Of a stretch of DNA of 64,000 nucleotides, positions 1 through 11,009 are shown in pieces. The notes beneath the pieces are model-generated. The model saw only the letters and a program-made list of their open reading frames with translations, searched no databases and had not been told where the DNA came from. A program made the position numbers and the translations under genes. Source of the DNA: Polytrichum commune. Its lineage: Eukaryota; Streptophyta; Polytrichopsida; Polytrichales; Polytrichaceae. Positions within the stretch are counted from its first letter, which is position 1. Every line of letters begins with the position of its first letter. Location of the stretch: positions 30,615,501 through 30,679,500 of the forward strand of contig OX485805.1 in the NCBI GenBank assembly GCA_950295325.1, read 5' to 3'.

Positions 1-578
1 TTTGATTACTGTTCATAACTGAAATTACTCCTGAGTTACCTGAATCTGTACTAACCAGTATATATATATATATTTCTATATATATATTGTATTACCCGTT
101 TTACTAACCAATCTGTTTTATACTAATATATATATATTTCTGTTTCAATATATATTATATATATATATACTAACTTATAAATATATAAATATATATTTCT
201 GTTTATTATATATATATATATATTATACATTACTAACATTGCCTACTGTTTGTATTGTTAACCCATACATATATATATACAATTATATATATAATCTGTT
301 TACTGACATATACACATACATATATATATATCTATATATATGTGAGTCAAAGTACGTCTGAATGATCTGTTAAACAAAAGACTGTACAAACTTCAATATC
401 TGTCTGTACTTCTCTAAACTGTTATGCTTTACTAACATCTAAAACAGTTCATACAACCAGTATATATATTAATATTTGTCTCTTTTAGGTCTATAGATTT
501 CTGTTTGAGTCCGTTCATACTAACAACCTTGTATAAAAACATTTTATCTATATTTTTACAAAGTCTGTTTATAAATGT
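1..578 (+). repeat. Leader of the copia element, rich in TA microsatellites
   Basis: This stretch lies between the window edge and the copia start codon. It is dominated by imperfect runs of alternating T and A (about 60-90, 120-190, 200-230, 265-290 and 315-340) separated by short unique AT-rich pieces. No match to the 3' LTR at 5370-5724 is visible, so the 5' LTR and the tRNA primer-binding site must lie to the left of position 1. I therefore read the region as an unusually long untranslated leader inside the element, or as a leader expanded by microsatellite growth. No gene is seen in it. Confidence 0.6.
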
Positions 579-3500
579 ATGGCCAGAACAGTTTATGAAC
601 ATATGGCCCGCCAACCAGCTGTAGTTAAAACACTATCTACACAGCCTACATTCATTGAGAACAGAATGCAGTCATTAATGTTTGCCCCTTTAAATGCTGA
701 TGGATCAAACTTTTTAGAATGGATTAATGATGCTAAGACAGTCCTAAGTGCAGACGACTTAGCTAGAACCCTTACAGTTCAACCTTCTACATCAGCAGAC
801 CAAGTTCAACCCATTCCCCCTGCAGCTAGATGGCAAGCCTTATTGCAAATCAGAAGGCATTTAGATCACTCATTAAGATTACAATACCTTCAGATAGAGG
901 ATCCTGCAGAACTATGGGCATTATTACATTCTAGATTTAATCATCAACAAACATTATTCTTACCACAGGCCAAATCAGACTGGATTAATTTACGAGTATT
1001 AGACTATCCTGATTTCGCTACATTTAATTCGGAACTGCACCGAATTACGGCACAACTACGATTATGCGGGGAGATAATATCAGACGCAGAAATGATAGAG
1101 AAGACTCTATCCACTTTCCCACCTGCAACTGCCATCTTATCTCAACAGTATAGAAATATGAAATTTAAGAAACATTCTAACTTAATGTCACACATGTTAT
1201 TGGCAGAAAAACACCATCAGTTATTGTTAAGAAATGCAGATTCTAGACCGGTTCGCGAAATCCATCATACTGCAGCTCATGGACCTGCCGCATGGATGAG
1301 GGGTCCAGATGCAGCTGCTGCTTGGGTAAGGGGCCCTGATCCAACTCTTGCAGCCCACAGATCTGTAGCTGCTGATGCTGCATGGCGGGGACCAGCTGGA
1401 GCAGCTGCAGTCCAACATTCAGCTGCTGATTGGGGAGAACCTGTAGCTGCTGGACCCGCAACAATGACAGCAGAAACTTATGCTGCAGAGGCCTCTAGAC
1501 GCCTCCCTAGAGGTTCTTTCCGTAGAACCCAACCCCAACAGCAGAGAGGGATGCATAGAAATCAACAGAGAGGGATGCAAAGAGGGAATCAGAGAGAAAT
1601 GCAACATAGACCCAATTACCCACCCAGACCAGTCATTAATAAACCAGCAAAGGGTAATTGTCATAAATGTGGCAGAAGAGGTCATTTCTCAAAAGAATGT
1701 AGAGACCCTCCCTATTTGGTCAATATGTACAAAGAATTACAACAGTTACGAATCCAACCACGTCAGAATTATAACTTCCAAACAGAAAATCCTTCATCCT
1801 CTACCCATGACGTTGAGAGTTTCATGACTATCTGTGAGTCGCAAACATCGAACCCGGATGTTGCACTCTTAGATAGCGCCTCAACTCATACGATATTGAC
1901 CAAACCTGAATTCTTCCATTTCACTGAAAATGAGAAGTCCTGGCAGCATTGTAAGCTTATCACAATGGCCGGAAGCCGAAATATGAGATTTCGGGAGGGC
2001 CGGGCAACGGTAGTTTTGCCCGGGGGCTTCCCCCTCACTTGCGAGAAAGCAATGTACGCACCAGATGCGCCTCGTAGTCTGATCAGCTACAGGGATCTGA
2101 GAGCGAGGAAGATCCACGTTTCCACTGCGATGGAAAATGATGAAGAGGTTCTGGAGCTCAGGCAAGGGCATGAGATCCTTGCCACCGCAAATGCGGGAGA
2201 CGACGGCCTATATAAGATTGTCATAAAGCCCTTGACATGTAGCCCCATCTCTCTGATAGATGAGGAAGAGGTTTGTATGGCTGCTTGGGCTGGAGACCCT
2301 AAAGCAAAACGCCACAACCTGGCGCAGGGAGTATCTTTAGATACTATAGCCAAGCCTGATTTATGGCATATGAGATTAGGACATCCGGGAACTACATTAT
2401 TCCGCCGGATGCTTCCGATAATAACTGGGCATAATATGGTAACAGCTGAAGCTGAGAAAACCCATGCATGTGTTGCATGCATTCAAGGGAAATTCATAAA
2501 AAGACCCTCTAAATGGCATTTACCTAAAGAATTACCCCCTCCCCTTTTCAGACTTCATGGAGACATATGTGGACCAATTAATCCACCATCAGGAAATTTT
2601 AGATACTACCTGGTACTCGTGGATGCCTCAGGAAGCCATTTAGAAGTCTCCCTCCTTCCTACCAGAAATATGGCATTCCCCAGAATACTAGCCATCCTAC
2701 TAAGATACAGAAACCATTTCCCAGAAAATCCTATAAAATTCCTAAGGATGGACAATGCCCAGGAATTTAGGTCACATGCCTTTGAAGATTATTGTACAGC
2801 CATGGGAATTACATTAACACATTCTGTACCCTATGAGCACAGCCAAAATGGCTTAGCAGAAGCCTTTGTTAAGAAAATCCAGTTAATTACTAGACCCCTG
2901 TTACTACACTCTAACCTACCTTCTGATCTATGGGGTCATGCAGTACTACATTCAGCTGCACTACTAAGGTTGAGACCAACCTTATTAAACACCCAAACAC
3001 CCTATGAACTGGTTGCAGGAAGACCACCTGATGTGGCACATATTAGGGTATTTGGATGCCAGGTATGGATACCTGTTAGTGAACCCAGAAGACAAACCAT
3101 TGGACCTCATAGGCAGGAAGGCATTTATGTGGGATTTGACTCTAAATCTATCATCAGGTACTTAGATCCTACAACTGGAGTACTACTCAGGGCCAGATTT
3201 GATAACTGCAGATTCTTAGAATCTGTATTTCCAACCTTGAAGACTAAACATACATTCAAAAACCAAGATTTAACCTTTGTAGCACCTGAGACCTTAACCT
3301 TGAATCCTGATCCACCCACATCCCTCGCGAATACGGAAGTAACCAAACTTCTGAAACTAAAAGCCTTAGCTGAGAATACTCCTGATGGATTCTCAACTGA
3401 ACCTAGGATTATTAGACACCCTATTCCTGGTACCGGGACAACCTCAACCTTAACCAAACGCTATCCTGAAAACCCTATACCTATCCTTAGACCATCCAAA

Positions 3501-5285
3501 AAGCCTAAATCCCATTTTACAACTGAAGTCCAAGACCTGAAGACTGAAGAAGTCCAAGACCTGAAGACTGAAGATGTCCAAGACATGAAGATTGAAGACT
3601 GGGACAGGAACACAGAATTTTATAATGGGGAAACTTCAGAACCCAAACCAGATTTCAACCTAGAATCCAATCCAAACACCTTGAAACAAGCCATGAGCAG
3701 ACCTGATTGGCCAAAATGGCAACAAGCCATTCAAACAGAATACAATTCCCTAAGAAAACATCAAGTCTTTGGCCAACTATCCCTAGACCTTGACAAACCA
3801 CCTATAGGCCACAAATTAATTTTTACTAGGAAATCTAATGCTGAAGGCCAAATAATCAGATATAAAGTGAGGCTAGTGGCACAGGGGTTCACACAAAGGC
3901 CTGGTCTAGATTATGACCAAACCTACAGTCCAGTAATGGACACAACCTCATTTAGATACCTACTAGCTTTGAAAGTTCATCTATCCTTGCATATTTATTT
4001 ACTTGATGTTGTAATAGCCTACCTGCATGGCAAACTAGATTCAATTCTGTATTTATCTCCTCCACCTGGATTTCTGAAAAATAGTGCTAACCCCAAACCA
4101 GGAAAATTTGCAGGACTGAGAATTTATAAAGCACTTTATGGTCTGAAACAATCTGGTCGTACCTGGTACCACCACTTATGCAATTTCCTAATTGCACAAG
4201 GTTTTATATATAACCCTACCCTGCCTTGCATATTTACATTTACTAAAAATTCTGACTTTGTGATTTTGGCAGTTTATGTTGATGACCTGAATATTATTGG
4301 TACACCAGAACTTTGTAAGTATGCTCAAAACACCCTAACCCAGAAATTTGATATGAAATTTCTAGGACCTACTACATTCTGTCTAGGACTTCAAGTACAT
4401 CATATACCAGATGGGGGTATATTATTACATCAGGAAGCATACATAAATAAAGTACTTAAGGAATTTCAAATGGACAAAGCTAGCCCATTAGCATCACCTA
4501 TGATTGGGAAAAGTAAGACCAATGATGACCCCTACCAACCTCGTGAGGAGGAGGAGGAGATTGTAGATCAATCTAAATACCTCACTGCGGTTGGAACTTT
4601 CACGTATCTAACCACTCATACTAGACCTGATATAGCATTTGCAACTAGCATCTTAGCTAGACATAGTCAAAGTCCAACTATCAGACATTGGAATGGTGTT
4701 AAACACCTTTTTAGATACTTACGAGGAACTTCTGATTTAGGATTATGTTACAGAAAAACTAACAACCCTGAAATTTCAGGTTTTGCAGACTCTGGTTTCA
4801 GAACTGACATGGTTGCAGGCAAGTCTCAGACAGGCTATCTGTTTATGAAGAATGGTGCTCCCATTTCCTGGAAGTCAACCAAGCAGACAATCACAGCCAC
4901 CTCAACTAATCATGCAGAGTTATTAGCATTTCATGAAGCTGCAAGAGAATCTGTATGGCTTAGGACAATGGAGAAAATACTAATGGACCAGTGCAAAATC
5001 AAGACCAAGGACCTGCCCATAATTATATTTGAAGATAATGCAGCATGTATCCAGCAAATGTCATCTGGTTTCATCAAAGCTGATCGTACAAAACACATCA
5101 GCCCCCACATATTTACATTCAGCCAGGATTTAATAGAAAAAGGACAATTAGAAATCAGAAAAGTAGAATCTGAACATAACTTGGCTGATATGTTAACAAA
5201 GGCCTTGCCAGCCTATAAACATAGGAAATTAGTAGAAAAAGCAGGGATGAGAACACTCCACTCACTAACCTCTCCTGGATGTTAA
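579..5285 (+). CDS. Ty1/copia gag-pol polyprotein, intact
   Basis: One uninterrupted frame of 1568 codons encodes all copia functions in canonical order: gag, protease, integrase, reverse transcriptase, RNase H. Seen directly: a CCHC zinc knuckle beginning at residue 361; a protease motif ALLDSAS with Asp about residue 432 (DSA where DTG or DSG is usual); the GAG-pre/integrase motif LWHMRLGHPG; a catalytic triad D662, D725, E761, which is exact DD35E spacing; reverse transcriptase YVDD at about 1233; and RNase H motifs HAELLAFHEAA and LADMLTKALP near the end. Between gag and the knuckle lies an Ala-rich stretch with repeated AAAWxRGPD units. A threefold acidic repeat EVQDLKTE lies before the reverse transcriptase. 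Start: first ATG of the frame; the Met at 603 is an alternative. An open frame with all catalytic residues suggests recent insertion. Integration into plant DNA is the known role of the family; activity is inference. Confidence 0.95.
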   Translation: MARTVYEHMARQPAVVKTLSTQPTFIENRMQSLMFAPLNADGSNFLEWINDAKTVLSADDLARTLTVQPSTSADQVQPIPPAARWQALLQIRRHLDHSLRLQYLQIEDPAELWALLHSRFNHQQTLFLPQAKSDWINLRVLDYPDFATFNSELHRITAQLRLCGEIISDAEMIEKTLSTFPPATAILSQQYRNMKFKKHSNLMSHMLLAEKHHQLLLRNADSRPVREIHHTAAHGPAAWMRGPDAAAAWVRGPDPTLAAHRSVAADAAWRGPAGAAAVQHSAADWGEPVAAGPATMTAETYAAEASRRLPRGSFRRTQPQQQRGMHRNQQRGMQRGNQREMQHRPNYPPRPVINKPAKGNCHKCGRRGHFSKECRDPPYLVNMYKELQQLRIQPRQNYNFQTENPSSSTHDVESFMTICESQTSNPDVALLDSASTHTILTKPEFFHFTENEKSWQHCKLITMAGSRNMRFREGRATVVLPGGFPLTCEKAMYAPDAPRSLISYRDLRARKIHVSTAMENDEEVLELRQGHEILATANAGDDGLYKIVIKPLTCSPISLIDEEEVCMAAWAGDPKAKRHNLAQGVSLDTIAKPDLWHMRLGHPGTTLFRRMLPIITGHNMVTAEAEKTHACVACIQGKFIKRPSKWHLPKELPPPLFRLHGDICGPINPPSGNFRYYLVLVDASGSHLEVSLLPTRNMAFPRILAILLRYRNHFPENPIKFLRMDNAQEFRSHAFEDYCTAMGITLTHSVPYEHSQNGLAEAFVKKIQLITRPLLLHSNLPSDLWGHAVLHSAALLRLRPTLLNTQTPYELVAGRPPDVAHIRVFGCQVWIPVSEPRRQTIGPHRQEGIYVGFDSKSIIRYLDPTTGVLLRARFDNCRFLESVFPTLKTKHTFKNQDLTFVAPETLTLNPDPPTSLANTEVTKLLKLKALAENTPDGFSTEPRIIRHPIPGTGTTSTLTKRYPENPIPILRPSKKPKSHFTTEVQDLKTEEVQDLKTEDVQDMKIEDWDRNTEFYNGETSEPKPDFNLESNPNTLKQAMSRPDWPKWQQAIQTEYNSLRKHQVFGQLSLDLDKPPIGHKLIFTRKSNAEGQIIRYKVRLVAQGFTQRPGLDYDQTYSPVMDTTSFRYLLALKVHLSLHIYLLDVVIAYLHGKLDSILYLSPPPGFLKNSANPKPGKFAGLRIYKALYGLKQSGRTWYHHLCNFLIAQGFIYNPTLPCIFTFTKNSDFVILAVYVDDLNIIGTPELCKYAQNTLTQKFDMKFLGPTTFCLGLQVHHIPDGGILLHQEAYINKVLKEFQMDKASPLASPMIGKSKTNDDPYQPREEEEEIVDQSKYLTAVGTFTYLTTHTRPDIAFATSILARHSQSPTIRHWNGVKHLFRYLRGTSDLGLCYRKTNNPEISGFADSGFRTDMVAGKSQTGYLFMKNGAPISWKSTKQTITATSTNHAELLAFHEAARESVWLRTMEKILMDQCKIKTKDLPIIIFEDNAACIQQMSSGFIKADRTKHISPHIFTFSQDLIEKGQLEIRKVESEHNLADMLTKALPAYKHRKLVEKAGMRTLHSLTSPGC

Positions 5286-5360
5286 TACTCTTTTCTCATC
5301 CAAGGTTTTATCCCACAGGGTTTTACTTGGAAGAGTTTTTAATGAGGTTAACACCAGGTT

Positions 5361-5369
5361 GAGGGGGAG
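5361..5369 (+). promoter_or_regulatory. Polypurine tract (plus-strand primer)
   Basis: The all-purine run GAGGGGGAG sits directly against the TGTTAAG start of the 3' LTR, 75 bases after the polyprotein stop. This is where retrotransposons prime plus-strand synthesis, and it fixes the LTR start. Confidence 0.85.
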
Positions 5370-5724
5370 TGTTAAGATAGCTAAGTAGCTATACAACCAG
5401 GTGTTAACTAGGCCTAGCCTTAGGACTGAGCTAAAGGGGTCCAGGGTACTAGCCTGGATACCCGACTGATATCCTAGCTATAATCAGTATTAGTAATGGG
5501 CTAACCAGGGCATCAGCCTGTCATGACCGGGTATAGACCCGTGTAGTATGAACTGAAGTGCTGACAGTATACGGGTGCAGTAGAGCAGCGACACCTGGCC
5601 TTCATACCCCCTGACTACCATATACAGTATATATACCCTGTGGCTCTCATTCTCACATAGAATTTACATTGAAGTATTCATGCACCAATACTCTGTCTAA
5701 ATCTCTACTTGTATACTTCCAACA
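5370..5724 (+). mobile_element. 3' LTR of the copia element
   Basis: The 355-bp LTR starts TGTTAAG immediately after the polypurine tract and ends CCAACA, so the ends are inverted (TGTT and AACA) as expected. A TATATATA box at about 5628-5635 and the following CACATAG region suggest the promoter and transcript start inside the LTR. The partner LTR is outside the window, so LTR divergence (age) and the target-site duplication cannot be read. The five bases after the end are AGGAG. Confidence 0.8.
5628..5635 (+). promoter_or_regulatory. Putative TATA box in the copia LTR
   Basis: TATATATA lies about 90 bases before the LTR end, in the position a TATA box takes in short plant copia LTRs. It is supported only by sequence and position. 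Confidence 0.45.
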
Positions 5725-6808
5725 AGGAGCATTGGTCGAACATCAATTGTGGGTGCAGCCGGGAAGAGGAGAATTTGGGGATCTCGGCTGGAGGGGATTG
5801 AAGGAAGGTGGATTCCGCGGGTAAGCTCACTTCAACTGAGTATTCAGGTTGTAAGGGTTGAGCGAATGCCTTCGTGTGCGTGGTCATCGAATGTGAAATA
5901 TTCAGGGGAGAACAATCAATGCGGAAGCGCTGCAGAAAATTAGACAGTGGGAAAACACAAGCATTCAGGGGTGTCCAAAAGCAAAACAGATTCAAAATCT
6001 GCTCGGTGCTTGAATGACGAAGTGGTACTGGAATGATAATGGAGACGCTGGGGGCTCTGAGCCTACAATTCTACTTGGATGGGTCGACAGTGGAGGTTGG
6101 CTTACTTATGATTCCGCCCCAAAGGATGGCGGCGTAGGAGCTGGAGTGGTCTGAATGTGACCTTCAGCAATGCTGGATCGAATTGCAAGGGCTGGGAAAA
6201 TCAGTTGGGTTCAAAGAGTGCCTGGTGGCAGTCTGTGGAAGTTTGGAAACATAGTGGCTAACTAACAGGGGGGTAATGCCTCGAGGCGGGAATCCATGCA
6301 TGGTCGGGTCCAAACTGCTGAACTGGGGTATCGATTGAGACTGCGGCTGGGACAGGGCCGAGGGTGGAGTAATTCAGAGCGGGGACCAGTGCCTAACAGC
6401 CAGCTCCAGTAGCTCTACACGGCTGCCAACAACCCATACCGTCACCAGCCAAGGATTGAAGGGATGACTTAACTTGCTAGGTTAGGAGGTTAAGTAGTGA
6501 TTAGATGGTAGAGCTAGACGTAAGGAGGGCCCAGTTACCAAGGGAGTTGGTACAATCACTTGTTGGGATGCCGGCCAGTAAGTAGCGGTAGTTAAAACTT
6601 AGTTAAGTCAATGTTGATTAACACTCCCAAGTATGGAGTGTAGTGTGGATGCACAAATTCTTGTTGGAGTTGCCTGAATAAAAGTGGTATTTTAAACTCC
6701 TTATGGATGAGAAAGGGGTAGAATTGATTTAGGCCATTCAACAAGGTGTTAACTCTGAACTACCACCTGGACTAGGACGCAATCAAAGGTGGGGGTTTAG
6801 GGCTGACA
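5725..6808. mobile_element. GC-richer LTR-like fragment interrupted by the copia element
   Basis: Base composition changes sharply after the copia LTR to a GC-richer block that ends about 6808 in GGGCTGACA, after which the sequence is AT-rich again. It shares short landmarks in the same order with the solo LTR at 37076-38404: GCCAGTAAGTA at about 6575 and 38075, then TGGACTAGGACGC at about 6768 and 38366, then a GGTTT-to-CA end. I infer a diverged LTR of the same family into which the copia element inserted. Short open frames at 5749-5943 and 5705-5995 (minus) show no recognisable product. Confidence 0.4.
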
Positions 6809-7246
6809 AAGGGCGAGGGTGAAAACGATGACTTTAATGTATAGTGTGATTATCTCTATTTTAAGAAAAGGAAACACTTAAATCACGGTCAAAACCCCCC
6901 AATTAGTTTTGTTCTATTAAATTAGGATAAATCAACATAAACCTATAGGGGGCAAGTTTTTAGTATGAACCCCATGGTAGGTGTTAGGAAAGAAAATCCA
7001 TTCTTCAGTCATAGTTAGTTTCATAATCTCCTTTGATCTTAATAAGTTAGTCATTCAAGTGGGGTGACTCCATCCGAAAAGTTACAAGACAAATGGGTCC
7101 TCAATACTCACATCGACAACAGAGCAAATGCCACGACTTATTTTATTTTCTATGTTTAATCTCCAATCTAAACCTAAGTCATAAATTTGATTGCATGGGT
7201 TCATTTTTCCTTGGCATTTTGGTATTTCCACACTAAAAAAAATTAA
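6809..7246. other. Intergenic, no feature recognised
   Basis: AT-rich sequence with only short open frames and no motif or repeat match that I can see. Confidence 0.5.
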
Positions 7247-7430
7247 GAAAAATATTGTGGGTGCACATTACTTAACAACCCACAATATTGAACAACATGA
7301 TTTCATGTTGTAGGTGACAATATTTGTACCAGATTGAATATGGCATGCAAAATATTGTTGTTTGCTCTATTCAATCTAATAGAAATATTGTCACCTACAA
7401 CATGAAATCATGTTGTTCAATATTGTCACC
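7247..7430. repeat. Nested foldback: 12-bp and 43-bp perfect inverted repeats
   Basis: Arms 7283-7325 and 7383-7425 are perfect 43-base reverse complements around a 57-base loop, and the loop itself contains a further pair (AGATTGAATA and TATTCAATCT). A second perfect 12-base pair, 7251-7262 and 7278-7289 (AATATTGTGGGT), overlaps the left arm, so two alternative hairpins compete for the same bases. Each long arm also contains ACAACATGA-TT-TCATGTTGT. The transcript would be one long nearly perfect stem. It may be a small foldback MITE or a source of small RNA; the perfect arms argue for youth or selection. No target-site duplication is evident. Confidence 0.75.
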
Positions 7431-8127
7431 CCAAGCTCGGTCTTGTTCTTGAAGTCACTACCTTCGTAAGTAACAATTATTGCCTTAAAATGCTCAATTC
7501 AAGTACAGCTCCATTCATGTATACGTCATATGTAGTCATTCCATAAGGTCCAATATCACCAAGTGTCTTAACACATGAGTACATTGATTATACCATTTAG
7601 TGCGTGTGACTATTATGAGTTGTGTAGTGCTATAACTATTTCACGCGAATGTAATTTTTTACCAAGCAAAGTCATTAATGTTTTATAATGTCCAAACAAC
7701 CTATCGAACTTTTGTTAGTAAAGATTGAACTCCAGAGTAAGACGCTATTGTATTGCATAATTCCAAATAGTAACACACACTAAAATGTGATAATCCTTGT
7801 AGTTCTTCAATCATCTATCGGTGCACCCCTCTTTGAAACTCCATCTCCATCCACTTTTCTCCCACCCAAAGTAAGTCATCTTAATAAACACATCCACCAA
7901 AAATAGATTTTCATAGTCCGTTGTCCAATAGTTGGATTGTTATCAATACTTAATACTTGGCACCATCTCACATCTTGTTGACGTGTTACATCTTTATTGG
8001 ACACGAGCACGACACACATAAATCATAGTAAGCATTCTTCATGACATGATGAGCGCTACGCTTGATATTGTACATGTGGCACCTTGCTACAACTCATAGT
8101 AGGGCTCGTCATCTACAATATTTAGTA
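7431..8127. other. Intergenic, no feature recognised
   Basis: No gene or clear repeat found; the sequence runs into the duplicated block at about 8128. Confidence 0.5.
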
Positions 8128-8786
8128 TATTTAACAAGTGTCTATGTTGAAGAGGAGGTTGGCATTGATGATGAGGGAGCTAAGACATGTGTCATGAGCA
8201 AGGAAGGACCACGTGCTTTATAAATAAGTGCATTTATTGCACACATTATTGCACTTGTGATTGATGGAGCAATTTGGGTTTGCCCTTAGGTAAGTTAGAC
8301 CCACAATAGAGGGCCAACTCTAATGCAAACCTTGCCACATTGATATCGGGCCCTACCACAGTGAATAATCTCATACCATTCTCTCACTAGTATTAGGGCA
8401 AAACTACAAATAAAAACTAACTCAAAACTCAAGCATAGTCCAAGATTCGAACTTGGAGAGAGGGAATTATCACATCCTCTCAACCATCCAACATGAAAGT
8501 TTGACCCCTTTATAGCTTTGTGTCCGATTAATCTCAAATGACTTGGACTGGACCAATAACAAGTCTTAAAAACTAATTCTGGTGTCAAAATCAACTAAAA
8601 ATAATTAAGTCCGAGTTCCATACTATTTTAGGGGTATTCATGTTGGAGCAATGAGATAATTCACTCCACTCAACATCTCGCAATCACACTTTCAATTGCG
8701 TGTTTCAAGTGTACATTAATCAACCTCAATAGGTCAACAATCAGATTGGTTCATGGCTTTCCATCAATGAGGAGTATCAATAATGG
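8128..8786 (-). repeat. Inverted duplicate of 62987-63632 (copy A)
   Basis: About 650 bases here match the reverse complement of 62987-63632 almost throughout, including TTAACAAGTGTCTATGTT near one end, the stretch around AGGGCCAACTCTAATGC in the middle, and GGCTTTCCATCAA near the other. Outside these limits the copies diverge. Read in reverse, the block has GTTCGAATCTT after a GGTTGAGAGGATG segment, resembling RNA polymerase III B and A boxes, so part of it may be tRNA-derived. The open frame 8295-8594 (minus) lies wholly inside the repeat and has no recognisable product. Confidence 0.85.
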
Positions 8787-11009
8787 TCACGACTATACCA
8801 ACATCCACATTTATGTTTACGATCTTCTGATTTTGGACACGTGGACAACTAAAATTTTGTGTGAACATATCCTAAGTTTGCAACACTTCCATTCGTATCA
8901 TCAAATTTCCTACAAGAGGTGCCAACTTTTGTTAATGAGCTTTTATACATGACCGAATTGTTTTCGACGGTTTTGCTTTGGCCTCTAGGGGCTGATTGAA
9001 TAAACATGTCCTTCCAATTGTGTTCACTATTGATTATGAAGTAGTTAATGAAATCTGAAGACACAATCCAATCTCTTGTGAGCATGTGTCTTCATGGTGC
9101 CTTTGATCCTCACCAGACCACCCACAAATAAAAAATAGGCGCCTAATTGAGATATGTAAGCATATAACACCCGCATACATACCTCATAAAGAAGATGAAT
9201 GTGCAGAACAATCATAACAATATTACTCACACATCCTTATCTATATCCCCATCTACAACCGACAAAAATGTCACATCCAAGAATGGGAGATCAAGAGGAT
9301 GAGATTGCTATCTCAACGACACGAAGAACTACGGTGTGAATCCCATACTTGCCCGTGTTACGTAATACCATGCCCACATTAGAACCAGCGATTGGCCCAC
9401 ACAAATGGGAGAGTTTCCATCTAGATAGGAATTCTTGTCTTGTATGCACTGACGAAATTATAATACATTACATCCAATAAACTTGCTGTGAGTAAAACCA
9501 AAAATCTTTATTGGTAGCAGTAAATTTTGGAAAGAGATGCACTTTCGCTATCAAAAAGGAATCCTCCTCATGCTAAGAATCAGTGACTGGCCCTAATGTG
9601 GGGCATGGTATAAGTGTCAAGTTGAAAGGATAACCCTCACTTGCCGATCAAACCCCGTGAGAGTCTACCCAATACACATGAGTCCACATGTAAGTACTAC
9701 AATTAATGTCAGTTGGAACATGCCGCCTCTTGTGAGGAAAGCAACCGCAGTAACATTACCATGTGCTTTGGCAACCTTGCCTGAGCACCCTGGAGAGGAA
9801 AAATATTTAAAAAAGAGAAAAGAAAAAAGAAAAAAGCCTTTTAGGGAAGGGAAAGCTTACAAAGTTGGCGATATTGTATACAATTTCAAGTTGCCACGCA
9901 AGAAAGTACTCCGCCACCGAGAGTGATGGAGCTCTCAAGGCGTCACCTCGGCCGAGCTGTCCACGGCCAGGCTTGTAATTCTGGCAATAGGACATCCTTC
10001 AACCCTGGAACTTGAAATTGGAACTGAAATTGGAATTGAAATTGGAAATTGGAATTTGGAGTTGATCATATAATACTGATGAAGAAGGCGGTGCTGCTGC
10101 TGCTGCTGTTGAGTATCGCATTCTGCAATCACAACATTCACAGTCGAGAGTGGTTGTTGACATAAATCTTGAAAGATCGACTGCCGATCACCACAATCCC
10201 TGATGCGCAAGTTTGCCATCCACTCACAAGGCCAATAATTTACCCTTGTTGTACCTGAGGTTTCTCTTTCTAAGAAATGATTGAAAATGAAGTTAACATT
10301 AAGAAAATATCATGTTCTCTTGTCTTCAGAGTTTCATGGGGTCTCAGTGAGGCTGGTGTTTAGGAAAGAGGAGGATAATCTCTACAACATCAACTGGATT
10401 TTGTATTTGGTTTTCTTTAAAGAGCACAAATTGAGGATTATAATGCATTTCATTCTGAGCAACGATTAGAATAAGAGGACCTAATTCAGTTACTCATCTT
10501 GATTTGACATTTATATTTGAGTGGCGGGTGGTTAGGTATAGATCTAAGATTGGACATAAAAAAGAAGCGCGTTCAAAAGATATTGGACTACTTGCTAAAA
10601 AATTGTTCATTATTCTAGGTTGAATAGTCAAATTATTATATTCGTTACTTTGGGACTTTTTCAGCATTTTGAGACAGTTACAAATATAAGAACATGGATA
10701 AAATCACACAGATATTGGAGAATGTTGTAAGATGCAAATACTTTGAAGTGGGTGTTTATATCAACAACCCAATTAAGAACTCGTATCAAGATGGTTTAGG
10801 TAGGACGACCCAAACATTAGACCATGTTGTTGTGGTCCATATATTAATTTGAGACAAGAGAAAGTCTCAAATTAACGAATATAGTGATCAATGTATCTTG
10901 GGGAAGGGGGGGTGGGGGGCAAAACCCATGTGGCTTTTTATGGATCATTTTCGTGGATTTTGACATAACAAGTTGACATTAGTTCTAAAGTTATATGGAA
11001 TTGTGTCAC
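8787..11009. other. Intergenic with weak inverted repeats and one short hairpin
   Basis: No gene recognised. Seen: an imperfect inverted pair around 9345-9415 and 9575-9625 (TACCATGCCCACATTAG against its near reverse complement); a piece at about 9000-9110 that resembles, in reverse, the dispersed repeats at 13.3 and 15.3 kb; and the hairpin described separately at 10845-10874. The Lys-rich frame at 9657-9926 reflects an A-rich run and is not convincing as a gene. Confidence 0.5.
10845..10874. repeat. Perfect 11-bp hairpin with 8-base loop
   Basis: TAATTTGAGAC and its exact reverse complement GTCTCAAATTA flank AAGAGAAA. There is no T-run after it and no gene nearby, so I assign no function. 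Confidence 0.6.

Noticed and set aside
1227-2482. Several minus-strand and offset frames inside the copia gene
   Set aside because: They overlap a 1568-codon frame with all copia domains; composition of that gene explains them.
8440-8470. Possible tRNA gene because of GATTCGAAC
   Set aside because: No cloverleaf could be built around it; it is part of a duplicated repeat and at most a tRNA-derived promoter.
9657-9926. Frame with a Lys-rich stretch suggesting a nuclear signal
   Set aside because: The Lys run is an A-rich low-complexity tract; no splice-consistent extension and no known motif.
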